From: Camellia lanceoleosa
Lineage: Eukaryota > Streptophyta > Magnoliopsida > Ericales > Theaceae
Assembly (NCBI GenBank): GCA_025200525.1
Contig: CM045762.1
Location: forward strand, 89,036,717-89,100,716
Reading direction: 5' to 3'
DNA: 64,000 nucleotides
The notes under the pieces are model-generated. The model was not told the DNA's origin and made no database searches. It was given only the letters and a program-made list of their open reading frames with translations. This document shows, piece after piece, positions 34,707-46,690 of this stretch (its first letter is position 1; each line of letters begins with the position of its first letter). Position numbers and translations under genes: made by a program.

Positions 34707-37235
34707 TGTACTAACCCCAACCTGTGATTAGCCTATAATCCATGATTAAGAATGCCAAATGAGCAATTAAGATGAAATCTTGAGTTAATTGCATGTGTTA
34801 TATGATATTTGAGTTATCTATCTATCGAAGAAATATATGTCTATGTTTCTATTCTGTTATGCGAATTGAAGACCTTATCAGCCAAAGAATGTGAAATCGA
34901 CTTGGTTTTTGTGTTATTTGGAATTTTGAGAATTTTACGATAGGTTTAATTGAAATTTGATTCAGAATCCAATAATTAGAATAAAATAATTATGTTTAAT
35001 GAGCTTAAGTAAGACTTACTTAGAGCTCCTAATTAGCCTATATAAGGCTTACATATGACTCTAGACTCATTAAACACTCTTGTTCCGTCAATCTTGAGGC
35101 ACGAACGTGAGAAGAGGGAGAAGGAGATAATGGAGATCAAAAGGAAGAAACATGAGAGGAAATAAGAAGAATTAGCTTGGACACTCAAGAATTTGACTAC
35201 TTGAAAATCAATTGGAAAGTTTAGGTGAGAATTCAAGCCTTTGATTATGTAATTAATATGTAGCTAATACATGACTTCAAAAGAAATTCAAGATTAAGAC
35301 AAGATTTGAGTTCATATTATAGGATCAATGCATAGGACATGCATGCATGCTCATTTCATTGTGTTTTAGAGATGTTTTCAAAGAATTTCCTCTTGCATGC
35401 CCTTATTTTGGCTTTGTTCTAAGAATTCAATATGTATTTGAGTTAAACACCTCAATTGATCATGTTTTGAAAGCTTTCAAACCAAGATAATTCATTATGT
35501 TGTCCTCATGCTATGTTATTTAAGTTCCAAGTTTGATTTTGCACAATTGGCATGCTTTTGGGCTTTGATTTTTGCGAAATGATTTTAAATTCACAATTTT
35601 TTGCAAGTTTACATATGTTTCCTCAAGTTTTGGGCCCAAGAGGATGTGTTTTGAAGTCTTGAAGTTGAGTTTTGAACTTAGAACTGTAATCTGGAAATTC
35701 TAGATTTTGCACCTTCCGCTCGAGCAGTGAAGTCTGTGCTCGAGCGGAGATGCAAGCTCCCAGTAATTTTTCAAAGTTTGGGGGTTGGCTCACGCTGCAA
35801 AACTTGCACTCGAGCGACCACCCTTATTTTTAACCCTCCGCTCAAGCGTAAAATGAGAACTCCTAGAAGTTTTACTGACTTTTGTAGACCGCTCGAGTAT
35901 AAAAAGTTGTGCTCGAGAGGAAACCGTGTTTACTCAGTCTTTGGCTCAAGTGACGATCAAGCGTTCGTCGAGCGAAAAAATTGTGCAACCAGTACTTTTG
36001 CAGACTTTGCAGAGCACTTGAGCGACAGATGTTGTGCTCGAGCTGACTGCCTTGTTTTTGAAAATTTGACTAAGTATTCCAAAGCACATTTTAGCATACT
36101 CATTGTGTCCTAGGTATTCCTAAGCCTTAATTAAGACATAATAATGGAGATAAGACTTAGAAACACACTAAGAACGAAATGTAATGAGTTAAGTATCTAC
36201 CGAGCATGTGTTTTAGTGTGCATCCGTTATCTGTTTGTATAGGTCACGCTCCGTAAGCTATTCGATTTGTCTGCTCTGTTTGTTTGCTTCTGGAGCCATC
36301 TATGAGTAATAACTATGTAAAACTATGTTTGATTACAAATATTTTATGACTGAAATGATATGATCAATTTTCTGAAATGTTATGTCCTATACATTGAATG
36401 ATTGTCCAATTTTTGAAATGTATTCGTGGCATCATTAGCATATCTATTAGTTTTTGCATGATATCAGAGGTTCCATTGTAGAACTTAATATGTCTGCAAT
36501 CTGTTACCCGTACGAGAGGGTCCATCATGGAGCTCAGCATATGTATTCTCTGAAACCTGAATTCAGAGGTTCCTTTATGAAACTGGTTACTCATAACCAT
36601 CATCTGTTTTGTATCTCTATTGCTAGTGCTAATAGATGTACCACATATGATTAAGCATGAACTCTGATTTCTTTATATGACTCGAATAAGAATGTGAATA
36701 TGGATCTGCTTCTGTTTCTGAGATAATTATGGATCTGTTTTTCAAATCTGATACGGGACATCATTCATTAAAACCCATTTACTCTGTTATTATTCATTAA
36801 GCTTCCGCTCACTCTATTATCTATGTATGCAAGTGATTATGTGCGTGACCAGGCTCAATAATGGCAGCCTGAAGATCCGTTTTATGTCTGCTAACCACCG
36901 TGCCTCTCGAGGAGGTTCCCGAGAAGTTTGACGGTCGAGTTTGTGAATTATGTATAAGTTTTCTACTTTCTTTATTTGGTATGAGCAAGTTTTTCTATGA
37001 TCGTTTCTCAGGCTAAGTCCAAGTTCGACTATGTGTGACGTCACGTATGTGTGTAAATAAAGTTTTAAATTCCTGTTCCATGTATGTCTGCATAGCTCAA
37101 TAGACTATGTATGTTTTATATATCTGCTTCCACAACCCCTTATTATGTGTTAATCTATTTAGAGGCCTTTGGTAATCCCTTGATTACTGGCCGGTTACGT
37201 CGTTAAACCTATAGGGGTGGGTTTGGGTCGTGACA
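34707..37235 (+). repeat. 3' LTR of element D
   Basis: TGTACTAACCCC to GGGTCGTGACA, collinear with the 5' LTR: TATA at 35036-35046, GA-rich run at about 35108-35131, CTCGAGCG motifs at 35716-36050. Compared with the 5' copy it lacks a short piece near 37037. Confidence 0.88.
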
Positions 37236-37467
37236 CATATGGAATCTTTTTGTGTATGTATGAGTATGAGTTATTAATATATAAGATGTTTTTGCTCGTT
37301 CCATTTATACACAAGTTCATTGGACAGAATTTTGTTATTTAGCTTCCGCTTCTGGCCCCATATGATTAGATACGATTTGATTTGATTTTTGTTTGAGACC
37401 GTAGGTAATGTCATGATTACTGACCAATTATGATCCAAACTTATAGGGGCGGATTCGGGTCATGATA
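37236..37467 (+). repeat. 3' LTR of element C, right piece
   Basis: It resumes with CATATGGAATCTTTTTGTG, matching the 5' LTR at 13964 onward, and ends GGGTCATGATA. The first five bases repeat the CATAT at 27390-27394. Confidence 0.85.
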
Positions 37468-38350
37468 GGTTCTCTATAGACTTGGTGGTGAGATTTATTA
37501 AAATAAAAAATATCAACTACACAATACATTAATTAAATTTATTTTATTAGTGTTTATATGCTACATACAATTTAGTTAAAGTTAAAATAGTTTATTGGGA
37601 TGGATTTACAAAATTACTATGAACTATTTTATTCTTAATCAAAATTATTCAATCAACTAAACCGATGAGGATAGTAGGGGAAAAGACAGGCGAGGAGAGC
37701 GAAAGAGAGTAGATGAAAGCAGATGAAAGTTATACCTGGATGTTGAAGGGAGAACTGGTGAAGAAGTCGTCGTCGCTACTGCTACATACAATCTGTGAGG
37801 GTAACGTGAGAGCGAGAGAGAGATTGTGAGGTTTTGCGTAAGTGAGAGCGAGATAAAAGAAGAGGAGAGGAGAGGAGGGTTACCTGGACGCTGCCTATGT
37901 TGGTTTTGTTGCTGTTCCTACGAGATAGTGTGAGATTAGGGCAAAAGACTAACTTTTTTTTTTCTTTTTTCTTTTTTTGGGATCCTGAGAGAGTACAAAA
38001 AGTTTGGGGAAAGCGGGAAAGATGAAGGGAGGGACGGAAGGGTGGGGAATGGGTGAAAATTTAGGGAATAGGATTTGCGATGATGTTAAGGACTGTTGCG
38101 AATGAATGAGCAAAAATAAAACATTTTTGCAACGGACTGACAAAGAGCGTCGCAAAAAAAAAATAAAAAAAATAAATAAATACAATAAAATCGCAAGATG
38201 AAAAGAAAATTTGCGACAAGTAACATACCTTGCGTATAATATTACTTTTTGCCACGATCTTAGATTTTTCATCGCAAAAAGCAAGCTTTTGCAACGATTT
38301 TTAAATTGTCGCAAAAGATTCCGTGCCTTGTAACCCTTTTTCTAGTAGTG
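37468..38350 (-). mobile_element. Orphan CACTA-type end
   Basis: The minus strand from 38350 reads CACTACTAGAAAAAGGGTT, the usual CACTA terminus in eudicots. Subterminal repeats containing TTTTTGCGACAA, AAAAATCGTTGCAAAAG and TTTTTGCGATGAAAA follow. No matching second CACTA end is visible toward element C, and no transposase is seen, so this is a truncated or non-autonomous element. The left limit is the border of C and is only nominal; 37680-37930 is GA-rich with no recognised gene. Confidence 0.6.
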
Positions 38351-38437
38351 ATATATTGATTAAAGGGTTATGGGTTAGACTGAGTTTGAATGAGTGTTCA
38401 ATAAAGTGGACTGAGTGGATGTTCAAGTAGACTGGAT

Positions 38438-38647
38438 TAGGGGTGGGCGCGGGTCAGTTGCGGCCACGGAACCTCCAATCCGCCATCCGTCCGCTAGATT
38501 GGCGGATTGGAGAAAATCAATCTGCATCCGTCCGTTAATCCGGCAGATGTGGATTGAGCGGATTGGCGGTTTGGCGGATGGATGCGAATTGGTTTGGGGG
38601 TTTGAAATTTTATAAATTTTCAACATAGTTCAACTTGTGCACTTCCT

Positions 38648-38694
<47 letters not shown>

Positions 38695-39335
38695 TTACAA
38701 TTACTGCATACCTCATCTAAAGAAAGAAGTTTGAATTTTAGAATATCACAATCACTGCATGTCTCATCCACATATTACAATCACAGCATGCCTCATCTAC
38801 ATAAAATATTACAATTTGTGGTTCTTAAAATATAAAAACAATTCAAACCACCAAAACCATGAACAGAGTAATAGTAGAAATTGTATGTCTCTGTATTGTT
38901 ACATTTATATATATTTTTGAAAACAAAAACCAACCAGCATATATCATATTTTCTATTTATTACTTTTAGAGTTAGATTTAAAAACCAAAAAATATAGATA
39001 AATAATACGTATATTTTTTTCAATTCAAAAAATATATTCAAGTTGAAAACTTTTTCTCAATAGAACATTCGAATTTTTTTTCAATTGAAAACACAAACAA
39101 AATATTTAAACAAATTTAAAATACAAAGTCTCATAAATTACTAAGAGTGCTCGCGGTTTGGCGGTTCGGTTGCGGCCAAAAGAATCTTAAATTTGCCATC
39201 CGTCTGCCAAATTGGCGGATTGGAGAAAATCAATCCGCAACCGTCCGCTTGTCATCATGCATCTGTCCAAAATGCGGCGGATCAATTCGGTTCGGTCGAT
39301 TTTTGACGGATCGATATATCCGCTGCTCACCCCTA
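38438..39335. mobile_element. Non-autonomous hAT transposon (898 bp)
   Basis: It starts TAGGGGTGGGC and ends GCTCACCCCTA, typical hAT inverted termini. A perfect eight-base target duplication GACTGGAT flanks it (38430-38437 and 39336-39343). Subterminal regions share GGCGGATTGGAGAAAATCAA in the same orientation (about 38503 and 39216) and GCGGTTTGGCGG-like stretches. A 42-base poly(A) lies at 38650-38691. No transposase coding is present. Confidence 0.9.
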
Positions 39336-39386
39336 GACTGGATGTTCAGCAAAGTGGGTTAGGTATTCAACATGAAGTGTTAGGCT

Positions 39387-39393
39387 ACATTAC

Positions 39394-39430
<37 letters not shown>

Positions 39431-39470
39431 TTTTTAGGCTAAATTACATATATAATAATAATAATAGTAA
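39387..39470. repeat. (TAA)n microsatellite with duplicated flank
   Basis: GGCTA(C/A)ATTACATATATAA followed by TAA repeats occurs twice in a row (about 39381 and 39437). Confidence 0.85.
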
Positions 39471-39819
39471 TTAGGATATATTACAACTACACCCCTTGAG
39501 ATTTACTTAAAGTACAAATTGCTCCATATGATTTGAAAAATTACGAATACCTCTTTGTCAGAATTTTTTATTTAACAAAATTAACTGAAAAATTGAAATT
39601 CATAAATGTTCTCCTATACAATAATAAAATTATCTAAATTATTAATAAAAACATATTTCTAACATTAGTAAAAACTGTTAATTGACTTGATAATTATTAA
39701 TAAAAGGGCATTTGTTATGAAATTAAAAATCGGAGGGGTTGAAATGTAATTTTTAGAATTATAAGTGATAATTCGTATTTTAATCAAACCTCATGTGGTA
39801 TATTTATGATTTATCCTAA
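39471..39819. mobile_element. MITE-like element with about 50-bp imperfect inverted termini
   Basis: The left end TTAGGATATATTACAAC and the right end (reverse complement TTAGGATAAATCATAAATA) pair, and the match extends through CC(C/A)C(T/A)TGAG to AAATT with several mismatches. It is 349 bp with no coding. The flank is TA/AT-rich, so the target duplication cannot be read safely. Confidence 0.6.
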
Positions 39820-40218
39820 TAATAATAAAACAAAATTCAGGGTGGAACATGTAGATTGGCCCCTGCCTGTAGGCACCCAAGAATTGTTTCAAATTGTCTG
39901 TTCTTCTGAGTATACTCACACGAACAACCAATAGCGAAATGAATGTAACTTGTATATTGACATATATGTAAAATTTTTCACATGGGACGGGGCCATGGTC
40001 CCTCATGATCTAGACGGAAGTTTGTCTCTGATTTGACTATGAAACTACTCTAAATATTAAACTGTTACCAGATATATATCAGTATTCGAAAGTTATCTTG
40101 TTACACACCAGATATGGATCAAACTATCACAACGTTTTGAACCATTCTCATATCACTTCAATGGAAAAACAGCCTAACCATGAGGCTCTCTCGATCCTAC
40201 TGTTTCCCAACACACATG

Positions 40219-40256
<38 letters not shown>

Positions 40257-40707
40257 AATAGAAACTATTTATTGGGAACATGTTCAACTTCTCATGGCAT
40301 GCTATGCACAAATACTTAAATCACATACTGTATGGAAAATGCACGAAAACCACATACTCTATGGAAATACAGAGTCGAATAGAATCAGCTACGATACCAC
40401 AGAGTGAAGATTGAATTGATTGGAACTAATGGAAATGGTATATAGAGCAAGAGATAAACAAAGAAAAAATACATTTCAAAGTAAAAATATGACAATATCA
40501 TTTTTTGCATCCATATTATTAACAAATTATTACTTACTAATTTAAAAAAAAAAATAAAGTATTGTGCGAATTAAAATATTAAGACAATATAATATAATTA
40601 TATTAAATTTGTAAACTCGGTGTATTTTTCTTTTCAATATTAATATGATTTACCTTTCTTTTTATTTCTTTCTTTCTTCTTCTTTTTTTTTTTTTTTTTT
40701 CTTTTCT
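39820..40707. other. Non-genic interval with microsatellites
   Basis: AT-rich; (CT)n at about 40211-40253, a T-rich run at 40680-40700. Nothing coding is recognised. Confidence 0.55.
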
Positions 40708-40719
40708 CACTACAAGAAA

Positions 40720-40810
40720 AGGTAGATATAGCAACGTTTCTTTTATGGCGTTTATGAAAAACGCCATTATAGACTTGTTAAAATACAACGTTTTCGGAAC
40801 GCTGTATCTG
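40720..40810 (+). repeat. Left subterminal repeats of the CACTA element
   Basis: ATGGCGTTTATGAAAAACGCCAT at about 40745 is an inverted repeat of the AACG/GGCG type; AACGTTT and AACGTTTTCGGAACG copies lie nearby. They resemble transposase-binding subterminal motifs, which is inference. Confidence 0.6.
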
Positions 40811-40879
40811 ATCTCAGTAAAACGGCACTGTTTGGGTCAATTAGTTGACACCGTTGAATATTCCGTCCCTTCCAAAACG

Positions 40880-40889
<10 letters not shown>

Positions 40890-40914
<25 letters not shown>

Positions 40915-41420
40915 TCCACAACTCAGACTCTCTCTCTCGCTCCGAAACCCATCCGATTTGAAGCTCAAAAACCCTCACTCACTGATTTGAAGCTCTCACT
41001 CTCGCTCGACCAGATCTCTCTCTCTCTCTCAACCCTTAATACATACGGACAGATCTCTCTCTCTCTCTCTCAACCCTTAATACATACGGACAGATCTCTC
41101 TCTCTCTCTCAACCATCTCTAAGCTCCATCGAAGATTCAGATCGATTCAGATCGAAGCTCCATCGAAGCGATTTCGAAGCTCCATCGAAGTTTCAGATCT
41201 AAGCTTCATCGAAGATTCAGATCGAAGCTCCATCGCCTGTGATTTCGAAGCTCCATTGAAGCGATTTCGAAGATTCAGATTTGAACTCTGACCCCTCTAT
41301 TACTCGCATTTCAACCTCCATTGAATAGTCTACTTTGTTTCTGAACTGTAATCGGTACTCGCTCTCTCTCTATGTCTAGCACTATTTGTGGTCTTTGGGA
41401 AAAATGAAGATTGTCTAGCT
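40890..41420 (+). repeat. CT-rich and CGAAGCTCCATCGAAG repeats in the CACTA element
   Basis: (CACTCT)n and (CT)n runs at 40893-41115, with TCAACCCTTAATACATACGG duplicated twice. About six copies of a CGAAGCTCCATCGAAG-like motif follow at 41140-41270. The CT-rich stretch resembles a plant 5' leader and may derive from a captured promoter/UTR, but the gene of origin is not recognisable. Confidence 0.55.
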
Positions 41421-42023
41421 CTCTGTTTCTGAACTGTAAGAGGTAATGCTTGCTTTCCTTTTGTATTTGGGATTAACATTTAAGATTGTCTAGCTCTCTG
41501 ATTAATATTATACAAATTTCAGGTTTTTTGCAGTTATGAATTTCATTGGTTTAACCTCTTTATCTAATTTGTCTTACATTTGGAAAAAGCCAGCAACTGC
41601 TTTTACTTGGTTTGGACTTTAAAGTTTACTTTCAGATGGAGCGGTTGTGCATCATGAATAGGGTTCTACTACTTGAAAAACTTGTTTGTTTTGGCTAACA
41701 TATTGTTAATCAGAGAGCTAGACAATCTTCTCACATGAGTGTACCAGTGGGAATGTTGTTTTGCTATCAACATTATGATTAAACTTTGAGTGTTTGTTCT
41801 TTTGCTCCATCAGAAGATTTTGTTGTTACTGCATCATTCTCAAATATCAATGCCAGACTACCTTCTTTTTTTTTATATGTATTTTTTTATGTTGCTGGTG
41901 AGAAAGATGCTTTTAACATACTTGTTTTCACTAGACTGACATCATGTTTAGTTATTTTGTAGATTAAATGCTCTCTGAGCTTAATGCCTAGGTTATATAT
42001 GGTCTGTGGTTTTTTATTTGCAA

Positions 42024-42196
42024 GGTGCAAAAAGTTGAATTTCTAATGAAGGAATGGAGATACTTCGTTCATTATCCTGTAAGCATTCTTTTTCCTAACT
42101 AATATTCCACAAAGTTGTATCATGTTATAGTGTGTTGGTTGTGGAATTGACTTTGTCATCCATTTATGTGTTTGTATTGCAGGGGTGGAACAAAAA
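42024..42196 (+). pseudogene. MRG-type chromodomain gene fragment (two exons) captured in the CACTA element
   Basis: Exon one, about 42025-42078, encodes VQKVEFLMKEWRYFVHYP and ends at a GTAAGC donor. A 104-base intron follows. Exon two, 42183-42196, starts after TTGCAG and encodes GWNKK/N, with a GTGAGT donor. This is the chromodomain core of plant MRG1/MRG2 proteins (readers of methylated H3K36), where the family has ...FHVHYLGWNKNWDEWV. Only this piece is present; the reader aromatic cage and the MRG domain are absent, so no function is expected. The preserved intron shows capture of genomic DNA rather than of a cDNA. Confidence 0.78.
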
Positions 42197-43450
42197 GTGA
42201 GTACATCCTCTACATTATAGTACCTAATTTCATAGTAATTTTTAGTAGTTGTTCTTATGCATATGTTGTTTTTGTCAATTGGAACTCTAGTTTTATTTTT
42301 GCTTGAACTTCTGAATGTTTCTATATTTGAATACATATACAATTCTATTAGAAGAGGGAGGGTGGGAAGTTTTAAATGAGCTTTTGATTATTGACTTTGT
42401 ATTTGGTGTTTTAGTTTTGAGATTGTTTATTTATTTGGTGTTTGGTTGGAGTGAGATTTGGTTATTATTTTGTATTTGAGTTTTTGGATTGGAATAAAAT
42501 TTGATTATTGATTTGGTGTTCATATGGTATTTGATTTTTTTTGGTTTGGGAATTCCTTCATGCGCAGGGATCAGATTGGATAAAATGTGAGTGCCCAATT
42601 TGTCGTAACCAGGCTTGGTTCAAATTGACATCATCAATGCTATTGAGGGCGTAGAAGCGTTTAGACATGCGCTCTTAATGCATTTCTACATCTTTCCTCT
42701 TGAAAGAACAACGTTTCATGTTGAGATATTCTTCATCAAATCGCAGATCCAAAATCGGTATCATTCTCAAACTAGATCGATCTCTGTTGCTCCTATCTCA
42801 GGTACAATTTTCATTCTCTTAATCGGTGTTTGAGTTTGAACCAATTCGATCTCTGTTGGTCTACTTTCTCATTGTCAAATCTGTTGATTTGCTCTCTAAT
42901 TTTTTCATTTTCAGATTAGATCAGATTAGATCGTTGAACCAGATCGTTGACACATAATAAAGCATGCATTAGAATTGAGGTCCTTTTGATTTTTACCAAT
43001 TATCTCTTAAACTGATCTATAAATGTATAGAAGAGTTAATTTACATAAGAATTCTAAGAATGAGTGGACAAATCAGTTTTTAGATCAATGCATTGAGTAA
43101 TGTTATTCTAATATTAATGGAGGACAACAATGCAGACTTTTTTTGTGCTAATTAATGTAAATTTAGAAGATAATTATTGACGATGAGGACGTGAAAAGTG
43201 AAAGCAATGGTCAAGAGACACTCCAGACTGACATCTTCAAAAGGGTGTCAAGGACAATGTTAGACCACATGTGTGCATGACTCTCACTACTAATGTTGCT
43301 GGTGAGGCTAAGGTGTGTTCTCTCACTCCCTGTGGCTGATGCAAGGACAGAGTAGGATTTTAACTCAAGGGTAGTGAATGATAATAAGGAGATGGATTTT
43401 ACCCCCATTGATATGGAATGGATCATAATAAGGGTAGTGAATGATAATAA
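42197..43450 (+). other. CACTA interior without a recognised gene
   Basis: The segment 42565-42625 could encode a short Cys-containing peptide (DWIKCECPICRNQAWF) reminiscent of a zinc-finger exon, but I cannot name it. A 27-base unit AGGGTAGTGAATGATAATAAGGAGATGGA is duplicated at about 43370 and 43432. Nothing else coding is recognised. Confidence 0.45.
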
Positions 43451-44312
43451 GGAGATGGATCATTGGAAGATTCCTGTCCAGATTATATGTTGAAAGTAAA
43501 CATCTATTCATTTTCTTTTTTTCTTGTTAAGGTCAGATATATTTGTTTGATAATCCTATATAATTTCTAAAAAATCCTTTTGTAACTCTAGGCTGAGGAG
43601 TGTTTGAAACGAGAGAAGGATAGGGTTGCTCATTACCTACATTCTAGTAGCGAGCTGAAGTTGCTTGAGGTTTGTTCTTCCTCTTGTAAAGTCATACTAA
43701 ATTTCTTTCCACCTAATAATAATTAGTCTTTTAATGGTTACTTCTTTTTTTTTTTTTTTTTTTTTCTTTTTTTGAGGCCAATTTTGAACATATGCACTTT
43801 TGCTGTTATAATTATGGGTAATTTTGTCTTCCTATAGAAAGTTCAACATGAATTGTTGTCCGTTTATGCAACCCAATTGCTCGAGAAGGAGCACTCTGGA
43901 TGTCATGCATTGCTTAGGGATGACAAGGTAGTCATTTGGACCATTTTTTTTTTATCAGACTTGGACAGTGTTATTATTCAAGCCTTCTTGTTGTTATTTC
44001 AGTTGCAATTAACTAAAGTTTATTAACATTTTTTTCCTGTTCTCTTGTAGGTAGAGAATTTATCAAGGATGTATAGGCTCTTTTCCAAAATACCTCGAGG
44101 TTTAGATCCGGTTTCTAGTATATTTAAACAGGTTTTGGTCTTTAACTTGTAGTACATTGTTCTGTAAAGAATGTAGCATTGTGCCTCTGGTATTATTTGT
44201 TTCTTCCCCTTGTTTATTTTGAAGTTTGGCTGGGTTTTTCTTTATGCAGCATGTTACTGCTGAAGGTACAGCATTGGTTAAACAAGCGGAAGATGCAGCC
44301 AGCAATAAGAAG
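43451..44312 (+). pseudogene. CUL1: Cullin 1 pseudogene, exon block 1 (five exons) in the CACTA element
   Basis: Cullin 1 is the scaffold of SCF ubiquitin ligases. Five exons with proper GT-AG borders occur in order: about 43455-43495 (EDSCPDYMLK), 43592-43669 ([20 protein letters not shown]), 43838-43927 ([20 protein letters not shown]), 44051-44131 ([20 protein letters not shown]) and 44250-44312 (HVTAEGTALVKQAEDAASNK). They correspond to the middle of the cullin-repeat N-terminal domain. The first exon is cut at its 5' side, so the capture began inside it. The block ends at a normal donor site, after which a receptor-kinase fragment interrupts the gene. The SKP1-binding N-terminus and ATG are absent. 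Confidence 0.9.
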
Positions 44313-45103
44313 GTGATGTAAAACAATATCTACAGTTAGAGAAAGTCAGTCACTCCAAAACCACATTAAAAAAAGAAAAAGAAAAAACAAAAGAAGGGAT
44401 AGTTAGTATTATTGATGTCTGTGATTGATATCCCCTGCCTATAATTGATAGAAATGGCTATAATTGATATGATTTGAAATTGGAATCTAGGATAGAAATT
44501 TCATTATTTCATTGGATATGTCCAATTGCATTATCAATTTATCCTAATAAATATGGATAGATCTGATGATTCTGGCAATTATGTACCATTTTCTAAGAGA
44601 TAAGTTTTGGTCAACTGTCACCAAATTTATAATATGAAAGTTTATAAATGTTTACAGCTATACACAAGCTTGAGGCCCTTTTTTGTTTCATTAGTTTGAT
44701 TTGTTCACCATTAAAAACAAAATTTTAATTAGTTTGATTTGCCTTTTTAAGAAAAATAATATATAAGTCTATTTTTTAGACCAAATCCAGTAATGCGTAA
44801 AAAAAATGATTAGCAAGTATAAAAGACATGAATGAAAAAAATTGTCTTAGATATTCTAATATACCACCACATTATTAGGTTTGAAAAGCGAGTCTAACTT
44901 TTGAATTAGAGTAATACTCCTCTTTGTTTACTTAGTTGGCATTTTAATTAAAATTTTGATAACATCATCATATTCTAATCATATTCTATCTTATATATTA
45001 ACTGTAGACTAACAGCAAGAAGTTATGCGAATGTAAAATATAAGGGAGACTGATGTAATTATTTTTTTTATTTTATTTATTTATTTATTTATTTATTTTT
45101 TAA

Positions 45104-46690
45104 GGTATGAAAGCAGCAGCTTCTATGACCAAGGCACTCTCCCTGGCAATGTCAGTGAATGTGGCAATAGGACTGTATCACAGGCTACGGCTTTTGACAC
45201 AGCTGTGCAAGGACTATTAACCGATCTAAAAATCGCAACACCAAAGATAAATGGATTTTTTGCAGCAACAAAGAGTGAAGTGGTTGGTGGTAGCACAACC
45301 GTATATGCGGTGTCACAATGTGCAGAAACAATAAGTGAGAGCACTTGCCAAGATTGCTTGACAGTGGCATATGCCAACATACAAAGTTGTCCTCTTAATG
45401 CAGATGGTAGGGCCGTTGATGCCGGTTGTTTTCTTAGATACTCGGACACTGCCTTCTTTGCTGATAACCAGACAACAAATATCAACCCCTTTCTTGGAGG
45501 AGGTAAAGACCTCTTCTCTCTACAAAATAAAATAAACAAAATAAAATGAGAGAAACACATAAATTAGTCATTTTTGTGTTGTACAGGAGGATCTAGCAAG
45601 AAGAATGCCATTATTGGAGGAGTGGTTGGAGGTGGAGGAGGTCTTTTGCTTATAGTTGCAATCATCTTATGGTATCAACTATCAAGAAAGTCAAAGTTAG
45701 TTCCAAGAGGTAAATCAATATTTTTACAAATAGAAAAGTGTACCCAAAAAAGAAAAGAAAAAAATCGTGGTCCAAAATTACTAAGTGCGGTGGAGACCTC
45801 TTTCAGAATAATTTTGGGACTTGCTTTAATTTTGATGTTTTGTATTTCTTTGATTATCTTTTTCTATGCACATAGTTTTACGATATTTATAGGCATGATT
45901 TGTCAATGTCATTTTTTCTTTGGCTAGGATACATTTGAAATTACACAATTTACCAAATTTATGGCATATTGCTTTTTTCATCAAATCCAACTCAAAACTT
46001 GAATTAATCACATCCCAATCTAATTGTATGACACTGACTTCTAATTTTAAACCATGTTTACCACTTTCTTTTCAATCTTCTGTCATTAACTTCCAAGAAT
46101 TACAAACCCTAGAACCCAAAGTTTTAATTTATTTCTTCTTGCTATTGAACTTTGCTGATATGATATGAAATGTGATTTTATACCACTGTAACAGGTAACA
46201 TATTAGGGGCATCCGAGCTGCAAGGACCAGTGATTTACAGTTACAAAGATTTAAAATCTGCAACAAAAAAATTTAGTGAAGAAAATAAACTAGGGGAAGG
46301 AGGTTTTAGTGATGTATACAAGGTAAAATTAATTTGATATATTATGCATCCCAAAACCAAATCCATCATTTTCACTTCTTTTTTTTTTTTTTTCCCTCCC
46401 AATTTTTTGATTCACAAATTGAATGTTGCATATTTATATTCTCAACCTCATCATTAAGTCATTGAACAGGGTACTCTGAAAAATGGAAATATAATTGTAG
46501 TGAAGAAACTAGCTTTAAGTTCGAGTAGAGCAAAGGCTGATTTCGAAAGTGAAGTGAAGCTTATTAGTAATGTGCATCACCGAAATCTCATCCGACTTCT
46601 AGGGTGTAGCAACAAAGGACCAGAACTACTACTTGTCTATGAGTACATGGCAAATGGAAGTCTTGATAGGTTCTTATATGGTAAAAAAAT
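45104..46690 (+). pseudogene. Cysteine-rich (DUF26) receptor-like kinase fragment inside the cullin 1 pseudogene
   Basis: Four exons with GT-AG borders. Exon 45105-45502 encodes a DUF26/Gnk2 domain with the diagnostic C-X8-C-X2-C (CAETISESTCQDC) and FLRYSDTAFFADNQT. Exon 45587-45709 encodes a Gly-rich start and a transmembrane segment (GGGGGLLLIVAIILWYQL). Exon 46195-46322 encodes YSYKDLKSATKKFSEENKL and the glycine loop LGEGGFSDVYK. Exon 46470-46680 carries the ATP-binding Lys (IIVVKKL), SNVHHRNLIRLLGC and LVYEYMANGSLDRFLYG. The sequence then dissolves into A-rich DNA, so the HRD and DFG motifs and the rest of the kinase are missing. The full-length protein would be a plasma-membrane defence/stress kinase resembling Arabidopsis CRK2/CRK3. 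Confidence 0.9.

Larger units (their letters stand above)
27395..37235 (+). mobile_element. Ty3/gypsy LTR retrotransposon D, complete, inside the 3' LTR of C
   Basis: The element has two LTRs (2574 and 2529 bp), an iMet PBS, gag, PR, RT, RNase H, IN and a PPT. It is flanked by perfect CATAT duplications (27390-27394 and 37236-37240). The LTRs look about 90% identical by eye, and pol has numerous stops and frameshifts, so it is also inactive. Because it lies inside C, it is younger than C. Confidence 0.92.
11774..37467 (+). mobile_element. Ty3/gypsy LTR retrotransposon C, with three nested insertions
   Basis: The 5' LTR starts at 11774 and the 3' LTR ends at about 37467. Flanks are GGTTA (11769-11773) and GGTTC (37468-37472), a five-base duplication with one change. 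Internal order is PBS, gag, PR, RT, RNase H, IN with a chromodomain-like tail, and PPT. The E-family solo LTR splits RT, solo LTR H splits RNase H, and element D splits the 3' LTR. By eye the two LTRs match at roughly 85-90% over their first 100 bases, and pol is full of stops, so C is old and inactive. Confidence 0.88.

Noticed and set aside
45123..45560. 145-residue minus-strand open frame
   Set aside because: Antisense shadow of the DUF26 exon, which has exact family motifs and splice borders on the plus strand.
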